Shown here in pieces: positions 14,601 to 24,590 of a stretch of 64,000 bases of DNA; positions within the stretch are counted from its first letter, which is position 1, and each line of letters opens with the position of its first letter. Made by a program: the position numbers and the translations under genes. The stretch is taken from contig QJPP01000055.1 of the NCBI GenBank assembly GCA_003996215.1, positions 930,001-994,000 on the forward strand. The letters are read 5' to 3'. The notes under the pieces are model-generated. The model had not been told where the DNA came from. It saw only the letters and a list, made by a program, of their open reading frames with translations, and did no database searches. Origin of the DNA: Jaltomata sinuosa (taxonomy: Eukaryota; Streptophyta; Magnoliopsida; Solanales; Solanaceae).

Positions 14601-17600
14601 AGTTCTTTCTCAGTTTTATGCGGTGTCAAGTGGTCTATGCAAAGATCAGTACAGGAGTTAATGTTGAGCTGAATAGAGAACTGTGTGGGTAGAAAAGGAA
14701 GAGTTGGGACACAATATCAGCAGCATGTATTGGTGGGTGATGTGGAAGGAAAGAAATCAGAGAGTTTTTGAAAGCAAAAGTGAATATTCTTAGACTGCAA
14801 TCCAGATATATATATTTTTGGCATTTTGGTGTAAATGAGAAATGTTAAAATAATGTGAAAAGCATAGTGGGGATCTTCTGTTTCCTTGAGTGAAGGGACT
14901 GGAGTTATTGAACCTTGATGCACATTACACAAGCTTTAGTGCTTTCTGATTCAATAAAGCTTGTCAGAAAGTCCTTTTGGTTTTCCCATGTCTTCTTGCT
15001 TGGAAGTGTGATCTTCTAATAAACCTTATTTTTACTGCAGTCTGTCTTGGTCACAATTGACCGCCATGAGTGGTATGCACCCCCACAGATATATAAGCGC
15101 GATGACAGCTCTGGCTTATGGACAGCAAAACTGGCTTTGCAGGAGGAGTCCCCACTCTTGGTATCTGGCATTTATCCAGTCAAAAACCATGCCGGATCTT
15201 GTACTAGTGAGGTCAGTCCCAAGGACTATAGACCTGAACAAGTCAGCCAAGAATCCAGTGATGGAGTTACTAGTATGGAAATTAGTGGTGAACATGTTGC
15301 TGTGGGACCAAATGCTCCGGATGATTCTGATAATGGAACAAAGAAAGGGAGGGTGGAAGAGAACTCATCTGAAGACGGCAATGTAATAGCCGATTGTTCT
15401 TTAAATGAGCGTAGAGAGGAAAGATTGGATGAGTCTGGATCCGTGGAAGATGCAGTTCTGAGAGATTATCAAGTTACATCACCTGTAGAAGCTACATCAG
15501 TCGCTGAGCGTGTGATCGAGCCTACTCTTGTGATGTTTGAGGTAATATTAAGGCCTCAAATGACTCGTATACTTTTATTGAAAAACATTTGTATTTTTAT
15601 ATCATGAATGTTGATTATTCAAGTTTCTCCGTCACTGTCTCCTTTTTGGGTCCCTGGGAGGTGGCTTTCATTTCCTAAGCTGGATAAATGATCTTTGATC
15701 TATAAAAGTTTTCTTTCTCCTTTGCTTCTTGGTTTCCGGGAGGTCATTTTGTTTTGTAATCAGACTAAGAAATGTGTTACACCCCAATTTTCCCCAAAAA
15801 AGAAAAGAAAAAGAAATGAGCTAACCCCCAGTATTGGAGAGGAAAGCTTTTCTTTTGGCTCTGTCTATTTTTGGTCCCCGGAGGTGGGTTTCATTACCCC
15901 TCTCTTTCTCCTTTGTTTCTTGATTCCTGGGAGGTGGTTGTTGATGTGTAATCAGATTAATCAGACTAAGAAATATGCTAAACCCAATGATGTTTCGGCT
16001 GGGGGTTCTTTTTCGTGGACTTCTGCTTTGAATGTTAAACTTTGCGATACCTGCATGTGCATTGCAATAAAAAAGTGTTAAAAGTGTTCTCTTGACACAT
16101 CCGACATCCTTCAATTTTGTTATGAACCATATGTTGTTATGAATGAGATAATGATGGTCATATGGACTTCTGTAGTAATGCTTTGAGTGGCATTACATTA
16201 AGGCAAAATTATGCTATTGTAACTGCTTGTTAGACTTCATTCAGCATTCAATTTAATATTGTAGAACATAAAACATGCTGAAATAAAATCATAAACTCCT
16301 GATTTGTTTTGCTCACTATTGGTCTAAACTTGATATCTGTTAGCTATAACCAATGTTGATCTCATGTTTTATCTGTAATACAAATGATCAATACCAAAAT
16401 GACAACTGCAAGTAGGAGGTATCTCTCTGGATATTTTTCGTATCCTAGTATTTCCTGTTTCCATCTGCTCAGTTAAGTACCTCTTATGGTGTTAAAATTG
16501 CAGGTTCATGTCCCTTCATCATGTATGCTTGATGGTGTTCACTCGCAACAGTTTTTTGGAACTGGGGTAATTGTATATCATTCCCAAACCATGGGCTTGG
16601 TTGCTGTTGACAAAAACACAGTTGCAGTACCAGTTTCTGATGTGATGTTATCATTTGCTGCTTTTCCTATTGAAATTCCTGCCGAGGTGAGGTTTTAGGG
16701 GAACAAAAATTTACCTCCTGCCACTTCTCCTCCATTATTGTTAAGAAGCTCAGTAACCTTTTCAGGTAGTCTTCCTCCATCCTTTCCATAATTTTGCTCT
16801 GGTTGCATACGACCCCTCTGCTTTGGGAGCTGCTGCTGCCTCTGTGGTTCGTGCTGCTGAACTTCTTCCTGGTAAGTGTTAAATTTTTTGGATGATTCTT
16901 ATCCTTAATCTGCTTCCTTTTCATGTTGTTGCTAGTGTGTGGACAAAGTGATTTGTCTTCATTTCAGTTGCTTATCGTGTGTTGTGTATGCATATACATT
17001 ACCAAGTGGAAAGATGTGGTTCACGAAAATTAGAGGTTTTGAAGATCAAGTTCAACTGTCTGCTTTTTATTTTCTTCCTGGTGTGAAATAGATTATATAA
17101 AGGACGCTGATACCATACTGGAGGCTTTAACTCCTGCGTGTATAGATGAGGCTCTAATAGTCAGCCAAATCTAATTTTGCTTCTTCTTTTAACCTTCTCT
17201 ATTGTCGATGTTGTAAATATCCCAGCACTTACTAAGTGCTGTTTCAATCAATGAAATGCCATTTACCTTTGAAAAAGAAAAGAAAAGAAAAATCCTCGTT
17301 CTAGACGGGATATCATCCAGCTACTGATCACGATGTGATCCCCTTTGACATCATCTTTATTTATAATTGTTTTGCCTTTCTTACTTTGATCCATGGTCTG
17401 TTACCCAAGTTGAAAATAAATTCTGTAGTCTCCGACCTACACCATGTGTTCTAGCAGAAAATGGGGATGTTTCACGTTCTGGTTTTATGAACTAAAATTT
17501 TTTAAGACTAACATTTTCTTCTTCCCCTGTTCTAAAGTTACTGTCCTTGGAAAAGTTTCAACATAAGGTTGCGACTTCTTGAAATCTTCTTTAACCTTCT

Positions 17601-20185
17601 TACCTTGTTATTATAGTTCCCCGAAAATGATGTCCTATGCAGAACATCTTATTTTTGTCTTTTTAATATGTTGTTTTCAACAGAACCTGCTCTTTGTCGT
17701 GGAGATTCAGTGTTTCTAGTGGGATTGAGTAGAAGCCTGCAGGCAACCTCCAGGAAATCAATTGTGACTAACCCTTCTTCTGCTGTGAATATTAGATCCT
17801 CTGATGTTCCGCGATACAGAGCAACAAACATGGAAGTCATTGAGCTTGACACTGGTATGTCGGAACCTAAAGGGTCCTGCTCATATTTTGTGGTACTGAT
17901 TCCTGTAATCCTTGTCTCTTAACACTCATTTTGTGACCTTTTCATGGTGCCATTGTGTGTGACATCTCAGATTTTGGAAGCACCTTTTCTGGTGTGCTGA
18001 CTGATGAGCGTGGAAGGGTTCAAGCTTTATGGGGAAGCTTTTCAACACAGGTATGTAATTCGAACTGCTGCTCTGAGTTACTGACCGTTGAAACTTGTTT
18101 TAAGTACTTCCTACCCTCTTTCCAGCTCAAGTATGGCTCGAGTTCATCAGAAGAGCACCAATTTGTCCGAGGTATCCCAATATATAAAATAAGCCAACTC
18201 GTTGACAGGATCACTTCTGGCACTGAGGGACCGCCTCGTCTTATAAATGGTTTGCGAAGACCTATGCCGTACATAAGAATATTAGAAGTTGAACTTTATC
18301 CTACTTTGCTTTCTAAAGCTCGAAGTTTTGGACTAAGTGATGCATGGATCCAGGTAATCTGCTACTTCTGAAGGTTTCTGTCGTTTTATGTGGTTGTGTT
18401 TTCCTCTTATCCATTCTCGACTTGAATGTGTTTTTCCTAATAAAAGAATCTACTTCAACTCAGACACAGAAATTCAATCTACTTCGTCTTTTACTCCTTT
18501 AAAGATCTTTTTACATCTGGGTCCATAAGAGATGGTCGCTAGGTATTTGACCAAATAGTATCATCCAGTTCCTATAGAACCTATCACTAAAATACCCCTA
18601 AAAAGGGGGATAAGGCTAAGTGGTGTGGAAAGGGTTTTCAATGTGCTTGTTAGATGTGTCCTCACTGAACGTGACAACTGGATACAACATACACAGTGTA
18701 ATCCCACAAGTGCGGTCTGGGGAGGAAGGTGTGTATGCAGCCTTGTGCCACCTTGTGAAGGTAGAGAGGCAGTTGTTAGGCTTTTCATGTGACCATAAAG
18801 AAAATCAGATAGTCTTCCCAAGATGGTTACAAGGGGTGAGCATAGTCTGTGAGTTGGGCATTTTCTTAATAGTTTACATAACTCATTTAGGCCCTCGTGA
18901 AGAAGGATCCTCTGAGACGCCAAGTTTTGCGAGTCAAAGGTTGCTTCGCTGGCTCAAAAGCTGAAAACTTGTTGGAACAAGGGGACATGATCTTAGCAAT
19001 TAATAAGCAGCCAGTTACATGCTTTCGTGACATTGAAGATGCATGCCAATCGTTAGACCATTCCAGTCACGATGATGGAAGACTAGACTTGACAATTTTC
19101 CGTCAGGTTAGCAAGAAACTGTTTTACATTGGATTTACTTTTTCCAATTTCTCTCACTTATTTGATCAATAGAAATTTATTATTGACATATCTGTTTACA
19201 TCGAGCAAGTACAAGAATTCAGACATTCGCTTTGATTCTTCATTTGTTGCTCATGGTTTCTCAGGGAAATGAAATTGAACTACTGGTGGGAACGGATGTG
19301 AGGGATGGAAATGGAGCCAAACGAGCTATAAATTGGTGTGGTGGTATCCTCCAAGAACCTTATCCAGCCGTACGTGCACTTGGGTTTCTGCCTGAAGAAG
19401 GCCATGGAGTGTATGTGGCAAGGTGAGGAGATGCTAGAATGTTGTAACAAATCAAAAGATGATAGGAGGTCTTCTGATCCATTTGCTTCTCAATTAGCTC
19501 CTTAAGTTTTCATTAGTTTTGCCACATAATAGTGATATTACACGGTTTTCTAAAATCTGCAACACTTTAGCTTGTGCAATCTCTAGTCAGAAAGTAGTAA
19601 GTAGTTTTGTTTGCTTTGGCTGACCTGATTGTGCACTTGTGATTTCTCTTTGCGGACTATTTTGTCACAAAGGCTAATACCTATTTCTCAGGTGGTGTCA
19701 TGGGAGTCCTGCACATCGTCATGGTCTCTTTGCTCTTCAATGGATAGTTGAAGTCAATGGGAAACCAACTCCTGACTTGGATGCTTTTGTTGATGTGACT
19801 AAGGTATGGCTTTTCGTTAGTGAGAAACTTCACAAGATCTGATTTTGTATGATGATGTATCAATTGGGACTTTAGAAATGAACTACAGAAACATTTCTTT
19901 TCGAATGTGGTTCTAGCAAGCTTGTTAATGATTCTTAGTTAAATTATTTCTATGCTGAACTTTGTTGTAATCCTGGTTTTAACATCTACTTAATTGAGTT
20001 CCTTACAGGCAATAGAGCATGGAGAGTTTGTTCGTGTACGAACAGTCCATCTGAACGGGAAGCCTCGAGTGCTCACATTGAAGCAAGATTTACACTACTG
20101 GCCGACATGGGAACTCAGGTTTGATCCTGAAACTGCAATGTGGCGACGTAAAGTAATCAAATCATTGGATTCTGGTGTTCTGTGA
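707..20185 (+). CDS. DEG7 (Protease Do-like 7), 3' part, 18 exons
   Basis: C-terminal 871 residues of a Deg/HtrA-family protein. Exons, all joining in frame at GT/AG borders: 707-796, 2372-2437, 2520-2576, 2660-2725, 3500-3607, 11354-11434, 13179-13228, 13395-13560, 15041-15541, 16504-16686, 16766-16871, 17684-17854, 17971-18050, 18126-18353, 18891-19106, 19265-19422, 19692-19803, 20009-20185 (TGA). Seen: PDZ1 near residues 60-130 ([14 protein letters not shown]), PDZ2 near 170-230 ([12 protein letters not shown]), an acidic linker 229-395, a trypsin-like fold relic 385-600, and PDZ3 and PDZ4 near 650-830 ([13 protein letters not shown]). Family knowledge: plant DEG7 is about 1,100 residues, arose by whole-gene duplication, and its second protease domain is degenerate and serves oligomerisation. 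Arabidopsis DEG7 has been linked to photosystem II repair. The catalytic His-Asp-Ser domain, about 230 residues, is outside the window. AATAAA occurs at about 20,338. No frame break is seen, so the gene looks functional. Confidence 0.95.
797..2371 (+). other. DEG7 intron, 1.6 kb
   Basis: Intron between the first two recognised exons. Open frames at 877-1170 and 1067-1426 have no recognisable product. A phrase TTGTCTGCTCCGTATGCC-like occurs near 1495 and 1645, 150 bp apart, which suggests an old repeat. Nothing else is recognised. Confidence 0.5.
2763..3070. mobile_element. Mutator-type MITE (308 bp foldback) in DEG7 intron
   Basis: Long terminal inverted repeats run inward from GGCATTATACATAAACGTG at the left and end in GTATTATACC at the right. 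The arms share the segment GGCATCTATGCC and the CTCCAACTTTG / CAAAGTTGGAG pair. It is flanked by a perfect 9-bp direct repeat TTTAAAATT (2754-2762 and 3071-3079), the target-site length typical of Mutator-like elements. There is no coding capacity. It sits between DEG7 exons 2660-2725 and 3500-3607. Confidence 0.88.
4321..4566. repeat. Tandem duplication, 123-bp unit, two copies
   Basis: Two adjacent copies (4321-4443 and 4444-4566) start with AAGTACTAAGAATTTTTC and differ by a few substitutions. They lie in the 7.7-kb DEG7 intron. No coding content. Confidence 0.85.
5265..5885 (+). mobile_element. RTE-type LINE, 3' end with 3' UTR
   Basis: The + strand encodes the C-terminal tail of an RTE-clade reverse transcriptase (readable as [16 protein letters not shown], then [18 protein letters not shown] and [18 protein letters not shown]) at about 5,270-5,590, with stops. 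A 3' UTR containing a (TTA)n microsatellite follows. The end, about 5,806-5,882, is the shared LINE/SINE tail (GGTCTATCGAAAATAG, CTACCTTCATAAGGTAGAGG). 5'-truncated and dead. It lies in the DEG7 intron. Confidence 0.75.
5618..5662 (+). repeat. (TTA)n microsatellite
   Basis: About 14 uninterrupted TTA triplets inside the 3' UTR of the RTE LINE remnant. Confidence 0.95.
5905..8480 (-). pseudogene. L1-type LINE reverse transcriptase, degraded
   Basis: Read on the - strand from 8,480 downward. First is a linker after the endonuclease ([17 protein letters not shown], then [10 protein letters not shown]). Then come [19 protein letters not shown] fingers ([11 protein letters not shown]), RT palm with [19 protein letters not shown] and the catalytic FADDT encoded at 7,431-7,445. 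Next is the thumb/connection region ([26 protein letters not shown]), and finally a zf-RVT domain at 5,905-6,513 ([32 protein letters not shown]). Frameshifts and stops split it into at least six open pieces, and the endonuclease domain is mostly missing. It lies antisense inside the 7.7-kb DEG7 intron and abuts the RTE remnant. Certainly non-functional. Confidence 0.9.
8481..9194. other. DEG7 intron, no feature recognised
   Basis: AT-rich intron sequence between the LINE remnant and the LTR-like repeat. No coding match or clear repeat. Confidence 0.5.
9200..9340 (-). repeat. LTR-like repeat, left inverted copy
   Basis: The reverse complement reads CACATCGGTGGTTAATGAG, CTCCTTATATGAACTTGGGC, AATCCTCCCCTCACTAG, GGGTTGAGTTAGGCCTAAGA and then a CCATTTCTTTAC tail. 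The same series occurs in the opposite orientation at 10,080-10,205. Together they bracket the eL27 pseudogene. The CATCGGTGGGA core is common in plant LTR/TRIM-like repeats; the family name is not certain. Confidence 0.65.
9458..9866 (-). pseudogene. Ribosomal protein eL27 pseudogene
   Basis: The - strand starts at ATG 9866 ([20 protein letters not shown]) and covers the whole eL27 protein, about 135 residues, to the C-terminal [11 protein letters not shown] and TGA at 9458-9460. Seen lesions: a one-base insertion near 9603 (after TRYTLD) and an in-frame TGA at 9506-9508, where the family usually has Arg (CGA to TGA fits deamination). No introns. The leader up to about 9,935 stays open ([14 protein letters not shown]) and may be 5' UTR. 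It lies antisense in the DEG7 intron between inverted LTR-like repeats. A retrocopy is likely; absence of introns alone does not prove it, because some plant eL27 genes may lack introns. Confidence 0.92.
9972..10205 (+). repeat. LTR-like repeat with primer-binding-site-like motif, right copy
   Basis: AAGATCCATTTCTTTACATG followed by TGGTATCAGGGA (about 9,998-10,009), which resembles an initiator-Met-tRNA primer binding site (TGGTATCAGAGC). Then GTGTTAAGTCCCGCATCGG and the segments inverted relative to 9,200-9,340. It is probably what remains of an LTR/leader from the same element as the copia fragment downstream. Confidence 0.6.
10330..10870 (+). mobile_element. Ty1/copia polyprotein fragment, degraded
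   Basis: Translated pieces on the + strand show an integrase core ([20 protein letters not shown] at about 10,350, then [10 protein letters not shown] near 10,590). RT segments follow directly ([12 protein letters not shown] near 10,650, DYFGT plus VTKVSSI, and [19 protein letters not shown] near 10,780). Internal stops and large deletions are present: integrase runs straight into RT. Same strand as DEG7, inside its 7.7-kb intron. Confidence 0.85.
11686..12052. repeat. Exact-looking tandem duplication, 183-bp unit
   Basis: Two adjacent copies, 11,686-11,868 and 11,869-12,051, starting GATTTTGCTTGGTGAAATAA. I see no differences. Each unit has an imperfect hairpin (GTTGGATCCTTAAAAG against CTTTTGGAGGATTCGAC) of a kind dispersed in Solanaceae genomes. 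It lies in the DEG7 intron after exon 11,354-11,434. Either a recent duplication or an assembly artefact. Confidence 0.9.
12053..13178 (+). other. DEG7 intron remainder
   Basis: About 1.1 kb of intron. Two similar phrases (GGGGAACTCCATGCCTTCT near 12,312 and GGGAGTTCTCCATACCTTCT near 12,391) mark a small old duplication. Nothing else is recognised. Confidence 0.5.
14500..14830 (+). pseudogene. LINE zf-RVT domain fragment
   Basis: Frame pieces [19 protein letters not shown] (about 14,550-14,610) and [20 protein letters not shown] (about 14,735-14,790) match the C-terminal zf-RVT region of plant L1-type LINEs, with a frame change between them. The fragment sits in the DEG7 intron between 13,560 and 15,041, in the sense orientation. 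Confidence 0.7.
15640..15990. repeat. Diverged tandem duplication in DEG7 intron
   Basis: Two related segments, about 15,645-15,790 and 15,865-15,985, each contain GGTCCC-GGAGGTGG, TTTCTCCTTTG-TTCTTG, then TCCTGGGAGG or TCCGGGAGG, and AATCAGACTAAGAAAT. The copies have drifted clearly apart. Confidence 0.6.
16872..17683 (+). other. DEG7 intron, 0.8 kb
   Basis: Intron between exons 16766-16871 and 17684-17854. It interrupts a codon (G / AA = Glu). No mobile element is recognised. Confidence 0.7.
18655..18790 (+). repeat. SINE-like / RTE-tail fragment in DEG7 intron
   Basis: Contains ACAACATACACAGTGTAATC, CCACAAGTGCGGTCTGGGGA, GTGTGTATGCAG and CCTTGTGAAGGTAGAGAGGC. This is the same tail found (inverted) at the ends of the RTE LINE remnants at 5,265-5,885 and 20,725-21,270. 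A SINE using the LINE 3' end, or a truncated LINE. Confidence 0.65.
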
Positions 20186-20724
20186 ACTGTCTCACCAGAT
20201 TGTTCAAAGCATTTAACCCTACTCATTAGTTGGTGTACTTTGGTATTTGACGTTGTCATGTGTAGCTATACATGACAAGATATATTGATTTGATGCCTAT
20301 ATGTTATGAAATAACAAAATAGTTGATCATTTTATAGAATAAAAAATAATATTTTGTATGAGTACTTGATTTTTGGAAAAATAACTCCAATAATATGATC
20401 ATTGCATGTCTCATTAACCCATAAAGAGGAAGCAGAAGCCATATTATAACGAACCAGCAGATGATATTGGTTCCTCCTCGTACTCATTAACCAAAAACAA
20501 ATGGAAGGAAGAAATTTCTCTTGAAATGAAGTTGTTTCTCGAGGCGATTGTAATACTTACGACATCTCATTTTATATGGTGGTATTCGACTTGATACAAA
20601 ATTTGAAAAGGAAGACTTTTGACACGCATCAAAACACTTAAATTGACCTTTGGTGTTAAGCATGCTATGACATTTTTATGACTATGAAAAGTATATCATA
20701 GGATAAAATGAAAACTTTAAATTA

Positions 20725-21270
20725 AGGAACAACATACTCAATGTAGTCCCACATAGTGCAGTTTTGGGAGGGTAAAGTGTACGTAGACCTTTCATAGATG
20801 AGGTAGAGAGACTCCCGGCTCAATACAGAAACAATCCAGAAAAAGACGTTATAGAAGTATAAGAAATAATAGATAGTAACAAAAATAAAGTATTATTTGA
20901 ACAACACTACAACAAAATTATACTATAAGCAAACTACACGAAATAATAGATAGTAGCAGAAATTGAATAACAAGAAACTACAAGTGTAGTTCCACGATTA
21001 CTAGTAAGGGCAATAAGAACAAGAAAATGGACTCCTACCTACCTACTAGTATGGATTCACTCTTACCTATAACTTTCTACCTTAACATGCGTCCTCCACA
21101 CCTTTCTATCTAAGGTCATATCCTCTGTAAGCTGTAATTGCACTACGTTCTGTTTAATCACCTTTCCCCAATTCTTCTTCGGTCTACCTCTACTTCTCCT
21201 AAATTCATCCATAGTCGATCTCTCAAACCCCCTACTGCGACATCCGTGCATCTACTCATCACATGTCCGG
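20725..21270 (-). mobile_element. RTE-type LINE 3' end with 3' UTR
   Basis: The - strand encodes the RT C-terminal tail at 21,251-21,063 (RSRGRPKKNWGKVIKQN, LTEDMTLDRKVWRTHVKVES). It is followed by a T-rich 3' UTR and the shared tail CTCTACCTCATCTATGAAAGG ... CCCTCCCAAAACTGC ... GGACTACATTGAGTATGTTG at about 20,830-20,725. 5'-truncated. It lies 0.5 kb downstream of DEG7. Confidence 0.8.
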
Positions 21271-22409
21271 ACCTTTAAATTAAGGAGTTTCCAAATATTT
21301 GAAAGTATTGATAATTTTTGGAATAAACTAAAAGTGCATTTAAACATTTGGCGTAATTTGAACAGAGTAGGACTAATATAAATCCGATGGGGAAAACAAG
21401 TCTAAACATTTGGCGTGGATAATTTTTTTTCCTGAACGTGGATACTTAATTTTTATTTTTTTTTAAAAAAAGAACAACTATAATGTCACACCTCAAATTT
21501 AAATCCATAGGATCTAAAGTAATTTTTGACATTTTTTTTATCACTTCTCTAATATTTTTCGTCATGTTAAGGTAATTCAACAAAAAGGTAAACTAGTCAA
21601 ATTAGAATTATTTTGACATTTAATGATACATATGTTAAAATGATTGTTACAAAACATTAAAGGAGTTGAGCATAATATCATAACCCACGAGAGTAACAAG
21701 TGTTACGAAGTAAAACCTAAAATAAGTACGATAATATTCTAACTGTATAATATATTATTTATATTAATATATCACCTAAAAAATAAGTTCATGTAATTTT
21801 TCACTAATATGAGTATCTCACTTTTAAAAAAAATCTATTTAAAAAAGAATGTCACTTTTTATATTTAGTAATTCTTTAAATTTAACATCTGTGACATTTT
21901 ATTAATTAGAAACTTCAAAGCGCTTTTAATACATTACACACGTCTTTAATTTTATTAAAACACATAAATTGATATGGAGAGAGTAAGTTAAATCATTTTT
22001 CTTAATTTTAAAAGGAACAAAATATCACGATTTTGGAAAAGAAATGCATTGATTTTAGCAATATGGGGTCTACATTGATTTGGACTTCGGCATGAGCTTT
22101 CAATTGTATTTAGATGGCCCCTTCACTTGCAAGTACATGTTACGTCAAGCAACAGTCTCTATATGGGGTCAAAGGTCATGTCATGACTTTTGTGTACAAT
22201 AGTTACCCCTCAACTACCATGCATTACCTATATATGCCCACCTTCTTTAATTTATGCAACTAACTATTGAATCAAGTTTTAACTTCTTAGCTATAATTAC
22301 TCATATTAAACTAAACTCATAGGAAAAGTAGAGTGACTATTTACCCATGCAAGCATTGAAGACATTAGTCCTTGGAAACCATTATCTACCCAAATGGTTA
22401 CCCAACAAC
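21271..22409. other. AT-rich intergenic DNA
   Basis: No coding match. AT-rich stretches with short A/T runs and no clear terminal repeats. Confidence 0.5.
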
Positions 22410-22935
22410 AAAAATATATCCAGTGTAATCCCTTAAATAACGTTCGAAAAAGATAGAGTGTACGTAGACTTTACTTTACCTTGGGAGGCAACCTGAATGT
22501 GAATTTTGAACCTCTCAACCACTAAGCCAACCCCTAAATTTATGGTTAAGAGGTTCAAAATCTATATAAGTATATTAAAAAAATTAAAAAGTACCTTATA
22601 TATACCGTGTAATTTTTTACCGAGGAGGTTCGGGTGAATTCCCTCACTACCCTCTAGATCCACCCCTTTTGGAAGGTAGAGAGGTTGTTTTTGGTAGACC
22701 TTTAGCTCAAGAAAAAAGAATTAACATGAGTAAAGAAGTCATGTCAAAATATTATAGAAAGCATATCAAAGCATGTTGAAAAAAATAATATAACTACAAC
22801 AAAATAACACGATAATTGAAGTGCAAGAAACATCAGATAATAACAGACATCAAAGGGGACAAGAAACTCTCTGAGTAATACTACGACTACTAATAAAAAA
22901 GATAAGCAATACAACGCTCTACTACCTCCCGATGG
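22410..22935 (-). mobile_element. RTE LINE tail split by another repeat
   Basis: CCAGTGTAATCCCTTAAATA (about 22,420) and GGAAGGTAGAGAGGTTG (about 22,671) are two halves of the shared LINE/SINE tail. Between them, about 22,490-22,670, is a - strand copy of a repeat beginning AGGGGTGGATCTAGAGGG. The same family is at about 41,155 on the + strand. The remaining LINE 3' UTR runs to about 22,930. Confidence 0.55.
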
Positions 22936-22975
22936 TGCATGATATAAAGGCTTAATGCCAAGAAGCAAACCATCC

Positions 22976-22984
22976 ATATATACT
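22976..22984 (+). promoter_or_regulatory. Putative TATA box of the small membrane-protein gene
   Basis: CATATATAC lies about 70 bp before the ATG at 23,052. At the usual TATA-to-start spacing, transcription would begin near 23,010. This makes the upstream in-frame ATG at 23,007 an unlikely translation start. Confidence 0.4.
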
Positions 22985-23051
22985 AATAACTAAACTCTTT
23001 CCTTTTGTGACCTTCTCCTTCTTTCTTTGCTTTAGAGGTAACATTTTGGTC

Positions 23052-23420
23052 ATGGTTAGGAACATCCCTAGTCTTCATCTACATAAACTTTCTTTACTTC
23101 CTCCTTCTATAACCTTTCTAAAAACTATACTATTTGTCTTTGCAATATTCTCTATGGTGGCCTTTTTATGTGGAGTTGGCTCTCATCACAAAAGGGATCA
23201 AAATGAGAAGAAAAAAAGTGTGCAATTGGGTGATAAAAAGCCAATCATAAGTAGTAAAATTCTTCTTATGGCTAAAATGATATGTTGGAGGAAAGTGGAA
23301 GATGAAGATGATGAAAATGCATTGTGGAAGAGAACTATAATTAAAGGAGAAAAATGCAGGCCCTTGGAATTTTCAGGCAAGATTTGTTATGATGATAAAG
23401 GAAACCCAATGTTGGATTAA
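23052..23420 (+). CDS. Small plant single-pass membrane protein, 122 aa
   Basis: Single-exon ORF beginning MVRNIPSLHLHKLSLLPPS. Residues about 20-45 form a hydrophobic helix (ITFLKTILFVFAIFSMVAFL). A Lys/Asp/Glu-rich segment follows, then a conserved-looking C-terminus (LWKRTIIKGEKCRPLEFSGK and YDDKGNP). I recognise this ending from a small uncharacterised plant protein family with a TM helix and an LW-x-KGEKC-x-PL-x-FSG motif. I know of no assigned function. An in-frame ATG at 23,007 would add 15 residues; 23,052 is preferred because of the TATA position and because the TM then lies near the N-terminus. No break is seen. The only small intact gene between DEG7 and the transposon-rich region. 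Confidence 0.75.
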   Translation: MVRNIPSLHLHKLSLLPPSITFLKTILFVFAIFSMVAFLCGVGSHHKRDQNEKKKSVQLGDKKPIISSKILLMAKMICWRKVEDEDDENALWKRTIIKGEKCRPLEFSGKICYDDKGNPMLD

Positions 23421-24000
23421 TTCATGATTTTTTTTTTTTTTTTGTGTGTGTTCGTCTTGGAAAAAGTCCAAATTTACTTTTTCAATATACGAAAAATATT
23501 GTTTGTGCTGCACTTCTACTCTGCTTTATTTTATGAACATCGTGTGTATATGACTATATGAGCATTTTCTCGGTTAAATTGAAACTGAATTATTAAGGAT
23601 CAAAATCGATTAATAGGAAATTGATAATAAATATTTTATTGATTTGATTACCGATTTAGCGTGTTTACTAACCAAAACCTGACAGATCAAATAAATAATA
23701 CATAAAATCAGACTAAATTGATCGCTGCGCACCCCTAATTAGGATCATGGTTAAATACAAGACAGTGAGGATATATGTGACTCCAAAATACAACTTAATT
23801 AAGGTAAAATTGAAATATTTTGTACAATGGAGGAGAAATTTTAACCCTTTTTGTCACAATTCTTTCAAACCTCTTTAAGCGGGTTAAAAAAAGAGAAAAT
23901 TAGATAAAATAGTCATTGTGCTAAATGTTTTATACAAAAAATAGCCCAATTATAATATATTACCTAAAATGGCCATTCGACTAAAGTTCTTACCCGAAAT
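23421..24000. other. Intergenic sequence downstream of the small gene
   Basis: Starts with a T17 run at about 23,427-23,443. No coding match. Confidence 0.5.
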
Positions 24001-24014
24001 AGCCATTGATATAT

Positions 24015-24175
24015 ATGGGGTATACACGCGATATACATGCGATATACATGCAACTATTTTTTTGATTTTTTTTTGCAGTACACATGCATATACATTACAT
24101 ATACATTACATATATATTGCATATATATGCGGTATACATGCGGTATACATACGGTATACATGCGACTATTTTTTT
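24015..24175 (+). repeat. TATACATGC-type tandem repeat
   Basis: Variants of GGTATACATGCG / GATATACATGC and ATATACATT repeated about ten times, with an internal T-rich spacer. A low-complexity minisatellite. Confidence 0.8.
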
Positions 24176-24399
24176 TGAAAAAACTTTTAGCAGTGGTACA
24201 TTTTCATAAAAACCCCTTAAAAAAGGGGTGTAATCGAAAAAAAAAAGAAAAAGAAAAAGATTTTCTGAAAACTAATCCTAATCCCTTTAGAACTCTCACC
24301 AAAACTCATTCCAAATCGCATAAAACTTTGTCTCCTATTTTAAATCGGATTCATTAAAGTCCAACCCTAACACCCTAACAAATACAAACACTACCCTAA

Positions 24400-24590
24400 A
24401 ACATTATATAAACACATATGCCACACACAACAGAGAACAGACGAAAAAAGAGAGAACAACGAGAAAGTGAAAAAGAAAAAGAAAAAAAAAAAGCTTTGGA
24501 AGAATTTGAGTTTCGTTCCTGTTCGAGTTTTCGATGACGGTGTTCTTGCTCAATTCTTTTCTGCTTACTTTTTAATAATTTTATCATGAA
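24400..24590 (+). promoter_or_regulatory. Possible promoter / 5' UTR relic
   Basis: TTATATAAAC at about 24,402-24,411 is followed by a purine-rich leader (GAGAACAACGAGAAAGTG) and a 13-codon ATG frame at about 24,534. It looks like the start of a transcript, but no gene follows. Confidence 0.25.
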
